A DNA stretch of 64,000 nt, taken from Endomychus coccineus. Lineage: Eukaryota; Arthropoda; Insecta; Coleoptera; Endomychidae. The translations under genes and the position numbers were made by a program. Each line of letters begins with the position of its first letter. The stretch's first letter is position 1. The notes under the pieces are model-generated. The model was not told the origin of the DNA. It saw nothing but the letters and a program-made list of their open reading frames with translations, and did not search any database. Shown here piece by piece: positions 11,226 through 21,795 of this stretch. The stretch spans positions 114,866,703 through 114,930,702 of the forward strand of contig OY294070.1 of NCBI GenBank assembly GCA_958510875.1, in the 5' to 3' direction.

Positions 11226-12975
11226 CCGATTACTAAAGTGAGGCATTTATGAAATTTTCATATTTGGCAAATTTTTCATATTATATGAGATTTTTCCGCA
11301 TTTTTCATATTTTTAACTATTTTTTAATTTTTAGCATATCTGTAATAATTTTACAAACAATTCCTTCCTATACAATTTAACCAAAACATTTTTATTATTC
11401 TTGCGAGTAAAGATTACATCTGAGGAAAGGTTTCTAATAGAACAGCATGTTAAAACTGCATCACATGTGGCTAAATGAAACAAAGTGACATCTGAAGAAA
11501 GAAAGCAACCGTCAATATCAAAGTGCCTTCAATCTAATGTTGGCAAAACTTCAAGTGAGCAAGAATTCAGATTTATGTTCAGCATTGGTGACGTCAAATA
11601 TACCCTTATCAAAACTGTCAAACGATAATTTTCAATCTTTTCTTCAAAAGTATTGTAAATTTAATATACCAAGCGAAAGAACTCTGAGAAGAACATAAAT
11701 TGACAATTTATATTCCTCGTTACTTAATAGCAACAGATCAGAGATAGTGAATAATTATTTTCTCATAAGTGTAGATGAAACGACAGATGCCTCAGGACGT
11801 TACATTGCCCATTTGATGATTGGGGCTCTTAAGAATGATAATTTTACAAAATCATACTTAATTGCTTGCAAAGAACTTCCTCGAACAAATACCTCAACTG
11901 TTACTAGATTTATACAAGACACTTTAACAAACTTTTTTCTTCCTGAGGCTATTCCTAACGAAAAGTTTATACTCCTCCTATCAGATGCAGCACCTTATAA
12001 GGTCAAGACAGGCCAAAACTTGAAAAAATTTTATCAGCAATTAATTCATACTTTTTGTTTGGCCCATGCATTAAATAGGGTGGCAGAAGAAGTTAGAAAA
12101 ACTTTCCCCTTGTGAATGATTTGATATCTTCGGTACAAAAAATATTTTTAAAGGCTCCACCTAGAATTCAATTTTATAGACAGCATTTACCTAATCTTCC
12201 TATTCCACCTCAACCCGTTTTAACATGTTGGGGAACGTGGTTAGAGGCTGCTTCTTTTTATGCCGAAAAGTTAACGCAAATAAAAACTGTTATACAAGAT
12301 TTTGAACATGATTCTTCTCAGCCTCTCTCTGTTACAAGTCAAAAAATTGCTGACCAATCACATTTTATGTAAACAAGTTTCATTTATAAAACCAATTATT
12401 ATAATTTCATTTCAGACACTATTATCCAATTAGAGTCATCGAAATTGTCTTTGATAGAGGCGGTAAATTTAATAAAAGAATTTGAGCAAAAATGCAAAAA
12501 TTTTCCGGGACATATTGGAAACCAAATATATAAAAAATTCAACGCAGTAATCGATAAGAACCATGGCTACAAATTCTTTTTACAAGCAGCCAATGCTTTA
12601 ATTGGAGATTTTGATGAAACATTTACATTGGAACAGGAAATTTTGTCACATTTAAAAAACGATCCTATTACGTCTGTTGACGTAGAGAGAAGCTTTTCTA
12701 CATTTAAACATATGTATACTGATAGGGGGCGGAAACTTTCTGTTAGAGAATTTCGAGAAATACTTAATTGTTTATTGTTTTAATAATCAAATTAATCATG
12801 TAAAAATTGTTTTGGTAGATATATTTTTAAATATTGATTGTGAAAATTAAAATAATAATTTTTAAATAATTTTATATTTAAATTTTATTTTCCATATTTC
12901 AACTAAATTTCTTTCATATATATGATCATATTTCCTACTTTTTTTTCTTCATATTTGCCTCACTTTACCGATTAC
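11226..12975 (+). mobile_element. hAT element with exact TIRs and 8-bp TSD
   Basis: The element proper is 11234-12967 (1734 bp). Its 12-bp terminal inverted repeats are perfect (TAAAGTGAGGCA / TGCCTCACTTTA), and the 8-bp duplication CCGATTAC occurs at 11226-11233 and 12968-12975. Eight-base duplications are diagnostic of the hAT superfamily, and the interior encodes a hAT transposase. Subterminal CATATTT repeats at both ends could be transposase binding sites (inference). Perfect ends point to recent insertion, into a sequence already containing a PLE relic. Confidence 0.95.
11440..12783 (+). pseudogene. hAT transposase pseudogene
   Basis: hAT transposases carry a BED zinc finger, an RNase H-like catalytic core split by an alpha-helical domain, and a C-terminal dimerisation block. 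About 11440-11745 gives a decayed N-terminal part (HVKTASHVAK, then DNFQSFLQKYCKF and SERTLRRT). 11747-12115 gives SVDETTDASGRYIAHLMIG (first catalytic Asp) and LLLSDAAPYKV, then FCLAHALNRV (the C..H signature). 12112-12372 contains TCWGTWLEAA. 12445-12783 ends with VERSFSTFKHMYTDRGRKLS, the hAT dimerisation motif. At least three breaks (a stop near 11697, a frame change at 12112, loss of frame after 12370) make it inactive. The 12373-12444 gap could be an intron. Confidence 0.88.
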
Positions 12976-13011
12976 TATCTCAATTAATTAGTAGCTGTGT
13001 ACCATCTTAGA

Positions 13012-13140
13012 AGTGATTTTTCATTGTATGTTTTGATAATGAACTGTAAAGTTCGACATTTCAATCAACGTTCTATTAAATAATGTGATATCTAACAAAG
13101 TAAAACTTTTTGTTTTTATCTGAATAGAATATGTTTCACT
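13012..13140 (-). repeat. Inverted copy of PLE 5' flank
   Basis: The reverse complement matches 10735-10860: AACGTTGATT followed by a shared TTTACAGTTCATTATCA block and a variable AT tract. It closes the bracket around PLE fragment 2 and the hAT insertion. Confidence 0.65.
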
Positions 13141-13974
13141 TTCCATGCACTTAAAAAACACGTGTCTTCAAGAAGGCCTTCTATATATTTATGTATATTT
13201 GATAGCTTTTAAGGTGTGGAAAAGAGGTCTACCCAATCAAAGTGACATCAGAACTTGCTCATTGCAGCGTTCAAAATAATCTTTGTGAGATTGCGAAGCG
13301 AATCGATCAGAAGTGAAATTGCTCATACCGATGCGAATCGAAACAGAATCTTCAATCCACACTTCTCCAAATACAATACACTTACTTATTCCCAAACCAC
13401 TCACTCTGTATTGTAGCTTCTATTGAAATACATTATTATATTCTACGTGACGACTTGGAATAATGATGCGTTTATACGATGGTTGAATCATAAATTCTTC
13501 AAATATTAAATAAATAAAGAAGGAGGTGTGTTTGACCTCTATTAGAATTTGAATTGAATCAAGACCCACCAACAATAGACACTTAAATAAGAAATCATTG
13601 CGAATACTTTAATATCCTCTGGGCTCTCAATATTATACAAAACCATATATCTTGTACAATTATTGTACTGTCGAACGAGACGATTTCTTGGTGATAGTAA
13701 TTTAGTGTTATACCGTATCGAATCAGATTTTATAACACAACTTGCCAATCAAATTTCTATTTCATCATATACTTGACTATGAACTCAATTTACAAGAGAT
13801 ATATTGGCCATAATATAGGGTGAATCCCTTCAAGCTGTTTTGTTATTAATTTTTTTTTCAATCCTGACGGTAGGTCTCTTGACTCTATCTAAAAATTACG
13901 GCCAGCAGTCAATTGTTTTTATTGAACTCAATGAATATACTATGAAAGAGTTCACACTGTGGATAAACAATAAT
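13141..13974. other. No recognised gene
   Basis: AT-rich DNA with only short open frames (13542-13748 minus, 13840-14046 plus) and no recognisable motif. Confidence 0.5.
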
Positions 13975-13975
13975 C

Positions 13976-14032
13976 TGATCTTGGCACTAGTGGCTGAAGT
14001 TTATATTCCTTATATTCGATTCATACTAGAAT
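13976..14032 (+). repeat. Left half of duplicated segment, copy 1
   Basis: Matches 16168-16220 (shared CTAGTGGCTGAAG and TTATATT block). Homology stops at the border of the non-LTR element and resumes at 15323, showing that the element split this copy. Confidence 0.7.
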
Positions 14033-15094
14033 TGCTTGAACATTAAATTCACATGTACAAAACTCTACTCACTGGGAATACGAGGACCCATGTTACATTG
14101 GTTTAGATCTTACTTAACAACTGGTAAAATAAGTGTGAAACTGAACGACGTTTCGTCAACTGAGTTCGAGATGAGTACAGGAATTCCCCAGGGATCAGCG
14201 TTGGGGCCACTCATATTTTTGTTATTTGTCAATGATCTGCCAGATCATGTAATTTTAGGACTGATAATAATGTTTGCAGATGATACGTCGATAGCAATTT
14301 CAGCACGAACTTTTGAAGAGCTAAGCGTTGTCGCAAATACGGTTCCTGTTCAGTTTCACACTTCGTGTAAGGCGAATAGTCTGATATTGAATGAGGAAAA
14401 AACCAAAATTGTGAACTTCTCTTTTTGTTCAAGCAATGAGAATTGTAATTTTCTTATAAATAATGTTATCTCGAAGCCACAAATCTGTTCGAAATGTCTA
14501 GGCTTATATTTAGATAATACACTCTCATGGTGTAAACAGGTTGAGCAAGTTTGCGAAAAAAATAATGAAAGCTTCTATGCCACATCTCAATTAAAATCAA
14601 TACTAGACCAAAAATGTCTCATAAATGTTTATTATGCAATGATATATTGTCATCTCTCTAACAATATCACTTTGTGGGGGAACTCAATAAACCACCAGCG
14701 AGTTTTCATCGCTCAAAAGTGAGTGATTAGACTAATGTTCAGCATGGAAAGAAGGGATTCCTGTCGTCCTACTTTTGTATTAAATAAATTGATGACATTC
14801 CCCAGCATCTATATCTATAAATGCCTATTAACAATAGGAAATAATTTGGACAACTACAAAACAAATGCCAACTATCATTCTTACGAGACTAGGCTGAAGT
14901 CAGCATTAGTCATCAAAATGCATAATACTTGTAAATATGAAGAAGCCAACCTATTTAACTATTTGCCAGAAAATATAAGAACTCTGGAATTACGAAAGTT
15001 CAAGTCATCTGTTAAAACCATGCTTCTCAAGCATACGTTTTATACAGTAGATGAATACATGAACCAAAAAAAATTAAATTTTTGGTGTGTCTAG
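14033..15094 (+). pseudogene. Reverse transcriptase C-terminal half (one nonsense codon)
   Basis: Non-LTR reverse transcriptases copy their own RNA at a nicked target. The frame opens with LYSLGIRGPMLHWFRSYL (RT motif 2a region), then GIPQGSALGPLIFLLFVNDL (motif 4) and FADDTSIAIS, the catalytic FADD box. The palm and thumb follow. The frame is open for about 350 codons apart from one TGA at 14720-14722, after which it continues without shift as VIRLMFSM and DSCRP..V, the expected C-terminal block. The ORF ends at 15092-15094. The N-terminal endonuclease and first RT motifs were never copied in. A single stop implies a young insertion. Confidence 0.88.
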
Positions 15095-15322
15095 ATTGTC
15101 CTCAAAATTTTAGTGTGTCTGAATTGTCCTGAAAATGATAGTGTGTCTAAATTGTAGTATCATTTTTATAATGTCTATATTTTATCAATTCTAGTTTTGT
15201 ACCTCATTGTAACTTTATAATCTAACTTTATGCCACTTTTTATTATTCAATATGACGTGTCCTATCCATTTATGTAAATTGACTTCTGGATAAACAAAAT
15301 ATTCTATTCTATTCTATTCTTA
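14033..15322 (+). mobile_element. 5'-truncated jockey-like non-LTR retrotransposon
   Basis: The element begins abruptly inside the RT coding region and ends in a pentamer tail of ATTCT repeats (about 15299-15320), the usual 3' end of target-primed, 5'-truncated insertions. The borders are set by the empty paralogous site at 16217-16230. The 3' UTR carries three tandem copies of a short unit (TTTAGTGTGTCT-like, 15085-15155). Confidence 0.85.
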
Positions 15323-15535
15323 TCATGGAAGTAACGGATTAAAAGATGATTCCAATTTAACTCCATATCAACGACTGTTTATAAAATACATTCAATTAAC
15401 TACATTAATATGTTAAACAATTAAACTGCCGATCTAAGCTACCTAAAGCTCATTCATTTCGGTTCAGAGTTCGAAGCACTTTAATTACAGCACATTGTTC
15501 AATAAACATACCTATAATCTATTCAATATGCTTTT
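15323..15535 (+). repeat. Right half of duplicated segment, copy 1
   Basis: Aligns with 16226-16440 along its length (shared TGATTCCAATT, TACATTAATATGTT and GATCTAAGCTACCTA blocks), with scattered substitutions. Confidence 0.75.
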
Positions 15536-16167
15536 TATAAATTACATACAATACATCTTTCCCCTAAGGTGGGAAAAACAGTAATTGGTGCACAAAATGG
15601 TTTTTTCTTCTTTTTCTCTAACGAATCAATTACTCTTAACTGCTATTGTATAATTTCACCCTATACTTATGCACTTCCACTTACTTATTTGCTATCCGCA
15701 CTAACACGTTTGAGTTCTTATCTTCTACCTGTGCAGGACAGCTATGGTAGTTGCAAGGATATGGCCTCATTGTCCTCCAGGTTTGATGAGGATCGCTGGG
15801 TTAGAATTTATAGAATGTTTCTAACAACGTCTTTGTTAAAGAACGTTACACACAAGTTAACACATAAAAACTAATTAACCAACTCAATTTCACATTTCGA
15901 ATTCTTTCTGTAGAGTCCTTCACAATATTTCGATGAAATTCCCTCAGGTGATGTGACTGCTTCAGCTCATCCTCTTCTTTGTCACCATTTCCATACTCAC
16001 CATAACTGAACCATAACAATTGCGATATCCAGCACTACTTGATTGCCAACCACGCTACTACGATAAACTGTAATAAATTCCTCCAAGGATGATGCATTTT
16101 CCTTTGTGGCTTTTCCGTAACCACTCTTCACTCAAGGAGTTCTATTTGTTTCTTAAACGGGCGTGTG
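15536..16167. other. No recognised gene
   Basis: Holds a 101-codon frame (15569-15874, +) with no recognisable domain. It lies between two copies of the duplicated segment, so it may be the spacer of a local tandem duplication. Confidence 0.4.
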
Positions 16168-16440
16168 ATCTAGGCCCTAGTGGCTGAAGCTTATATCCCT
16201 TATATTATATTCATACTTGAATACTCATGGTAAAAGAAACGGATTGAGAGATGATTCCAATTCAACTGTATAATAACGATTGTTCATGAAATACATTCAA
16301 TTAAATACATTAATATGTTGAACAAATAAGCTGATGATCTAAGCTACCTAGAGTTCATTCAGTTCAGTTCAGAGTTCGAACCACTCCAATTACAACACAT
16401 TGATTAATATACATACATTATGATCTATTCAATATGCCTA
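16168..16440 (+). repeat. Duplicated segment, copy 2 (empty site)
   Basis: Uninterrupted homologue of 13976-14032 plus 15323-15535. The bases CTTGAATACTCATGG (16217-16230) span the position filled by 1290 bp of retrotransposon in copy 1. Confidence 0.75.
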
Positions 16441-16454
16441 ACCTAAACTACATA

Positions 16455-16567
16455 TACTTCAACAATAACACCATAAATAAAAAGAATAATCACCTTTATC
16501 CACTAAAAATACAGTTAACGTACTGAGGACCTTCCAGCTATCAAGTAGCGATCATCAGAGTAAACTG
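16455..16567 (-). repeat. PLE 3' repeat family A with hammerhead-like motif, copy 2
   Basis: Minus-strand copy of the 10470 repeat. CTGATGA, a GCTA/TAGC stem and GGAAGG (one change from the GAAA core) are followed by GTCCTCAGTACG. Flanking bases pair as an extended stem I (CAGTT...AACTG and TACT...AGTA), so this copy keeps the best helix I of the family. Confidence 0.6.
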
Positions 16568-16689
16568 AATTAGAAATCAAAATGTGCTCCTTCAAATATT
16601 ATTTGGGGCTGATAACCCTCAGTTGGAGATAAATCGGAATTTGATGAATTGCCCTTTCATTTATACATTTCCATCCCTTCTGGATTACC

Positions 16690-17130
16690 TAGATGTTTGT
16701 TCGTCTTTTGAAAGGGACTTTCTTGAGTAATGGTGTGACCTGTATTTAAAATATATTCGGCGAGAGTCTCTCATTTGCCCTCAGGCCTGTCTCATTGCCG
16801 AGCAGCTCTTCAGCTGTTCGGCAACCGTCAATGATTCTCCATGATCAGGCGTATTCATCTCTCAGATGGTTTCGCAAGATCGACATACCCCTGTTGTAGT
16901 GGATACCAGCAAGGTGGCCTTGAGGACCGTCCAATCTTGTCCCTTCTTTGTCCAGTTTGTCCGCTCTCTCATTCCCTTTCGAACCTTAGGGACCCGGAAT
17001 ACAGGTCAGATTGAGCCTGTTTTCATCGGCTAGCGGATATCCTTGATATCCCTGTCAAACTTCGAGGACACAGTCGGGCTTTTCAGTGCATAGATAGCTA
17101 TTGGTGTATATTAATCAATGTCATAGCCAA
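16690..17130 (-). pseudogene. Retrotransposon RNase H domain relic
   Basis: Minus-strand frames give LNLTCIPGP, then GSKGNERADKLDKEGT, matching the C-terminal RNase H block of I/R1/LOA-type non-LTR elements (usually W.PGH.G..GNE.AD.LA..G). A spacer and RNHLRDEYA-type tail follow. Stops interrupt it; the catalytic His of PGH is lost. GC content is above the surroundings, as for coding-derived DNA. Confidence 0.65.
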
Positions 17131-17570
17131 ATAGCTTCTCCGCAAATCTTTAGATGACAAGCATCACGGCTTTGGAAGACTGTTAAGATCCCCATTCGCA
17201 CGGAGTACCCACCAGTATATCTAGAACCGCAAAAGCCTACTCCAAATCTTGTGAAATGAAACTGTGGCTAATAATCAATTTTCATCTCTCCACTTTTTAT
17301 TTAATTAACACTACCTGGGCGATTTCATATAGCCTTGCGTAATTCGGTCTCCATTAAGGAGGTTCGATAGTGTTAGCTGGGGGAAATATAAGGGAGGCAA
17401 GCAGAGGGCGAGAGCGGAGGCAACGCTATAAATATTGCCGGCTGGAATTGTATACATAAGCACATGTAAAAATAATAATCGTATAGTTGTCGTTGACAAT
17501 TTTTTTTAAGTTAATGACATTTGATAGTTGTCTACCTTAACCATATCTTCAGCTATTTTTTCATTATATA
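17131..17570. other. No recognised gene
   Basis: 17131-17260 may be more of the RNase H-type element. The rest, including a minus-strand frame at 17311-17499, shows no recognisable coding content. Confidence 0.4.
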
Positions 17571-17619
17571 TAAATTCTTGGGAAATAGATCACATTACAG
17601 TTATGCTTTATATTTTCTT

Positions 17620-17661
17620 GTCTTTACGTACGTTTCGGTCTCTCGACCATCAACAGAAGAC
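17620..17661 (-). ncRNA. Hammerhead ribozyme-like motif, left copy
   Basis: Minus strand, in order: helix I GUCUU, core CUGUUGA, one U, stem II GGUC/GACC with GAGA loop, GAAA, stem III ACG/CGU, then cleavage triplet GUA and AAGAC, which closes helix I with five pairs. Differences from the canonical hammerhead are A6 to U in the core and one extra U before stem II. Self-cleavage is doubtful for this copy. Confidence 0.55.
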
Positions 17662-17664
17662 TTA

Positions 17665-18234
17665 TTATGTCCAAAACAGGATTACTTAAAACTAATAGTG
17701 TTACACAAAATCTATAATGGATCTTCATATATGAATAACATGAAAGGTAATACAGACAATTTTATAACATTATCATACATTCCGGAGACTCCAGAGAAAA
17801 TTAAGGAATGCTTGAAAAAGTATGATATAAATGTCGCGCATAAGCCTACTAACTGGGTTGGGAAATATTTCTCAAATCTAAAACCTTCAATACCTAAAGA
17901 TAAACAAACCCACACAGTATACAAATTGAATTGTTTAGATTGCGATGGGACTTATACCGGAATCTCTGAACAAATCAATTGACAACAAAGAATGTATGAA
18001 CATGAGTATAGCACAAGAAACAAAACCTTAGGAAATTTCACCGCCCTTGCCTAACACTGCTTTGATCATAATCATCAATTCGATTACAATAATGTTAATA
18101 TTTCAACTGAGGAAACCATATATTATAAAAGATCTATTCTGGAGATGATTCACATAAAACGTGACTCCAAATCTGTAAATCATAGAACAGATATTCAGAT
18201 ACTAAGTCAAGTTTATACTAACTTAAATAATTGA
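17665..18234 (+). pseudogene. PLE GIY-YIG endonuclease region
   Basis: In one frame: ITLSYIPETPEKIKE, then DINVAHKPTNWVGKY, the PLE RT-endonuclease linker; THTVYKLNCLDCDGTYTGISEQ, the GIY-YIG core with the CX2C pair; RMYEHEYSTRNK; DHNHQFDYNNVNI; and KRSILEMIHIKRDS with the catalytic Glu. Two in-frame stops (17980-17982 and one near 18052) are the only breaks over about 190 codons, so this is a fairly young copy. No RT palm is present: the fragment is 5'-truncated, and the left inverted repeat begins upstream of it. Confidence 0.85.
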
Positions 18235-18489
18235 AACTCTTGCAAATTCCTACATGCATCTTTATAATGTTAAAACTATATTTCAGGTAGAATGTCAATA
18301 GTATATTTCCGAAAACTGACAAACCTTTTTCTATTAGTTTGTAAATCTAACATCTCGTTTGCAAGTGGACACTTGAACCTAATGTTCTCATTTCTAGTCG
18401 TTTATAGACTTTGTTGACATGAACTCGCATTCATTAAGAGTACTGCTTAACAGTGGATTTACATATATTGTACTTATAACATTGATATG

Positions 18490-18600
18490 TTACAATTTCG
18501 ATTATTCGTGTTCGTTTCGGCGACGTGGGCATTTTAATTGAGATTGGTGCGATAAGGTCGCTTTGTGTAATACAATTAGTTTCAAGTAATCCAGTTTTAC
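18490..18600 (-). repeat. Dispersed repeat shared with 51622-51750
   Basis: TGTTACAATTTC(G/A)ATTAT, then a GCGACG(T/G)(G/A)GGCATTTTAA block, is shared with 51622-51750, where it overlaps the C-terminal coding end of a jockey-like RT. Here it lies inside the PLE fragment, next to the right inverted repeat, so it is either a small nested insertion or shared 3' sequence. Confidence 0.5.
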
Positions 18601-18609
18601 ACATAATGA

Positions 18610-18651
18610 ATCTTCTGATGATGGTCGTGAGACCGAAACGTACGTGAAGAC
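18610..18651 (+). ncRNA. Hammerhead ribozyme-like motif, right copy
   Basis: Helix I UCUU/AAGA, intact core CTGATGA (18615-18621), one extra T, stem II GGTC/GACC with GTGA loop (18623-18634), GAAA (18635-18638), and a stem III of three pairs (ACG/CGT). The cleavage triplet is GUG rather than NUH. This copy has the intact core that the left one lacks, while the left has the proper GUA triplet. Confidence 0.6.
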
Positions 18652-18700
18652 GAAAATATATAAGGCATAAGTGTAATGTGACCTATTTCCCGAGATTTCA

Positions 18701-20040
18701 TATGTAATTCATACCTGGGTCAAGAATATTTATTATTGCTACTTTTTCATAGAAATAATTAGTGGGACTCGCTCAAACTTGCACAGAATATTACTGTAAT
18801 AATGTTATTTCATGAAGAAAGTCATTTCTATCCAGCCGTTTTTTTTTATCTGAAGATTCAACCACGTCCCCATAAGCTTTCATGTTGAAATGTTGTTGTT
18901 TTGACTCGATATATTTGAAAAGCGGTATAGTAAAAATATCCAAAAAATTAGACGTATTCTTATATGGTTATTCTCAACGGTCTGTAAAAATTTCGAAAAA
19001 TTGTATCATAAAACACAATCTCTACCGAACCTCCTTAAATTTCGCTCCGTCGAGTTACTCGGGTCTTACGTTAGGGTCCGTCGAGCAATTCTGATAGTCC
19101 GCTGTTATGAGGTGGATGATAAATTGTGAAATAAACACAAATTTCCATTGGAATAACAGGATATAATATCCACTAGCTCATGATCATGTGAACATTACGC
19201 TCGGGCTCACGTCGGCATTAGTATCGGCAAGATATCTTAGCATCACTAGATTATGTAGATAATATAAAAATCCCATTATATTATTCAATTAACAGTATTT
19301 CAATATTTCATCTAACCCGATCAACAGTGTTGACTAGCGTACATATGGAGAATATTGTTTTAGAATTCACGCAGTGTCGGCTTCTTATAACTAATTTCAC
19401 ACTCATTTGTCATTGTTCTGAATGTATTATGGAAAAAAGATCGTATATATTAAACGCGTATTGTTAATTAAATCATATTACGTATAACTTGCCCTGCAGA
19501 ATAATTATATTTTAAATGTTTATACTGATCGTACATACTGATATTCTAATTAGGTATTCTCGTTGTACTAATAATGACTTCGGCAATCTTCCGTTCATTA
19601 CGAACAAGTGAATCAAACTTCAATAAAATAAAACTGCCGAACCACGACGGTAATATCTACCGTTTGTGATCTTTGCATCAAAAGTAGGTGTGAGATTTTA
19701 ATTCTAATCTTACCCAGTATGCTATTATGATTGTAGTTTTATTCGGTTCCGTTTGAGGCTTTCACTGCATTAGTTGGGTAATCATTGCCTATTTTATGTT
19801 CGATTCAAAATTCAACTATTTTCATTTGAGTATAATTGCTCTTCCCACAGATAGGACGCAAACTATGGTGGTCTGTGAAGCTAATGATTTCAATTTATTT
19901 TGCCTTCATAGAAGCTGAATATCAGCTGGATATTAATCCTATACATTGAGCCACCACTTTAAATAAATTATAGTTTGATACCTGTAGCCATAGATTAGCA
20001 GCATATCACTCTATGAGTCATAGAGAATTTTCCATACCAT
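18701..20040. other. No recognised gene
   Basis: AT-rich DNA with only a 70-codon frame (18882-19094, +) of no recognisable family. Confidence 0.5.
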
Positions 20041-21290
20041 TGTTCAGCACCTCAATATTGAATTGGACACAGTAAATCGAGTAGCTATCAGTAATGGTTT
20101 CAGCGTTTTACGACCGAATAACAAAATTACCTCATTACAAAATTCAGCCTTATATAAAATACATAGACGTATTAACAAAATCCAAATCTGACGTATTTTT
20201 GTAAGCAAAAATACTGCTAACGTCTTATCCCGCCATAATTTTAATATCAGTTTCAAACCACAAAATGAACTTTGCCATATTTTATATGAAGCTGAAGATG
20301 AAACCAATAAATATAGTAAACTTGGAGTTTATAAGCTAATTTGATGCGATGAGTCTTATATAGGTTAAGCTTGTCGTAACTTAAGTCTTCATCGTTTCTT
20401 ACATGAAATTTTAAAGGTGTATTTTCACAATTATATCAATAAATTTATTACATTTTTATGGTTTTTGAATATAACAAATTTATTTATATCTATAATTTAG
20501 AATTGAATTTCGAAATAATTTGTAGGGAATTATGATTAATCTTTGTTTCATTAGTTAAATAAATTAAAAATTAGAGTAAATTAATCATTTATTGTAAGGA
20601 AAATTTCTTGTTCTAAATATAATGGAAACATATTTTTTTTTTATTTTGGAGAAAAAATATATTTGATTAAATGTTATTAATAATTACAGAATTTTGGAAA
20701 ATGAATATTTTTTTTAAAATAAAATTGTTAATATGAGAAATTGTCTTTTTCAGTATTGTTCAGTTTTTGTAAAAAAATTTTATCCTAAAATTTTATTTAT
20801 AAGCAATTTTATTTAAAATTTTATTCAAATTTGAGAATTTTATCTCTCATATTTTTTAATATAATTTAAACTTTAAAATGAATAAAATATACGTACATTC
20901 ATTTGTTATTAGTAAATAGTTTCATTTGAGTAAGTTTTTTCATTTCACATCAGGAACATTTTCGTAATTTCAGAGCCACCAAAACAAACTCAACCTTTGC
21001 TATCCATTTTTTACAAACAGATCCAGATTCCTAATTCAGATAGCTTAACCATTTTACATAATCAAACCAAAAGCTTCAAATCAAATACATTAGAATCAAT
21101 AGAGATGTGTCAAAAACTCCTATAACAATATACGGAATGAGCAGTTAGACCTATACCAATGTGATCTATTCTTTTGTCTTACAAAGTAATTTTAGTATAA
21201 TTCTTAGAAAATCAAATGATAATTATCCTAATGTACAAATTGTTTCTCAATTTACACTATATTTTTCTCGAGATTTCCCTGAATTTCCAT
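20041..21290 (+). pseudogene. PLE endonuclease relic split by AT-rich insertion
   Basis: 20041-20410 reads VNRVAISNGFSVLRPNN, then NILYEAEDETNKYSKLGVYKLI, a stop, CDESYIG and HRFLHEILK: a PLE linker and GIY-YIG core. The domain resumes at about 20946 with HQEHFRNFRATKTNSTFAIHFL, the expected next block, followed by a short C-terminus. The intervening 535 bp (20411-20945) is extremely AT-rich, has no coding content and interrupts the endonuclease. Several stops mark it as old. Confidence 0.7.
20411..20945. repeat. AT-rich insertion within PLE
   Basis: Long A and T runs and TTTTATT/AAATTT reiterations dominate, with no terminal repeats that I could align. It is defined only by the break in PLE homology on both sides, so its borders are approximate. 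Confidence 0.45.
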
Positions 21291-21477
21291 TGATATCTCA
21301 CTCTTAATTGATCAAATGTCATACTTATTGTCTATGTCTATGATCTTCTGTGGTGTGTTTTATTTTCGTTTATTGGTTTTATTTGCGCGTTGTGCTGCTT
21401 GGGTTCTTTGATTGTGTTTGTTTATTTTGCGTCGATGTTGATGGCTTGTTCAGTTGGGGATTTGGCTTAGGGCTATT

Positions 21478-21740
21478 CTAGGTTTTTTGAACATTGGTTG
21501 AACGGTAGGATCGTAGTTTGCTAGGTCTCTTATAGTTTGCTTCGTGTGCTGGAGCATTTTGTTGTATGTATTTGTGGCCAGTTTTTGAAAAAACTATGTT
21601 AGCGTCATCCATATTGTACTTTAGTTCCTATTTATACTTAAAGTGTGTATTGCTTACTCCATACTTTTGTATGTTTGATAATAGTACTTCGGTGTTGAAA
21701 CTATAGTAGCGTTTTCAAGTTATTATTAAAAATGGTATAA
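21478..21740 (-). pseudogene. Possible PLE 5' end with start of ORF
   Basis: On the minus strand a block similar to the PLE repeat at 9104-9160 is followed by ATG and a frame MDDANIVF. With one frameshift it continues as KLATNTYNKMLQHTKQTIRDL and ends in a stop near 21480. The coding look is good but the assignment rests mainly on the shared upstream repeat. It is convergent with the preceding PLE relic. Confidence 0.35.
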
Positions 21741-21795
21741 AAACAAAGTGATTGTTAGTTCATTCAATTATAATGATAAATTACCATAGAGTAAC

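Larger units (their letters stand above)
17571..18700 (+). mobile_element. PLE 3' fragment bracketed by inverted repeats
   Basis: About 96 bp at 17571-17665 recur as the reverse complement at about 18602-18700, with roughly one difference in ten by eye. Between them is a PLE GIY-YIG endonuclease region in plus orientation. Both repeats carry the hammerhead-like motif, pointing outward. PLEs are known for terminal repeats (pLTRs) in direct or inverted arrangement, and hammerhead motifs have been reported in such repeats. Confidence 0.8.
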
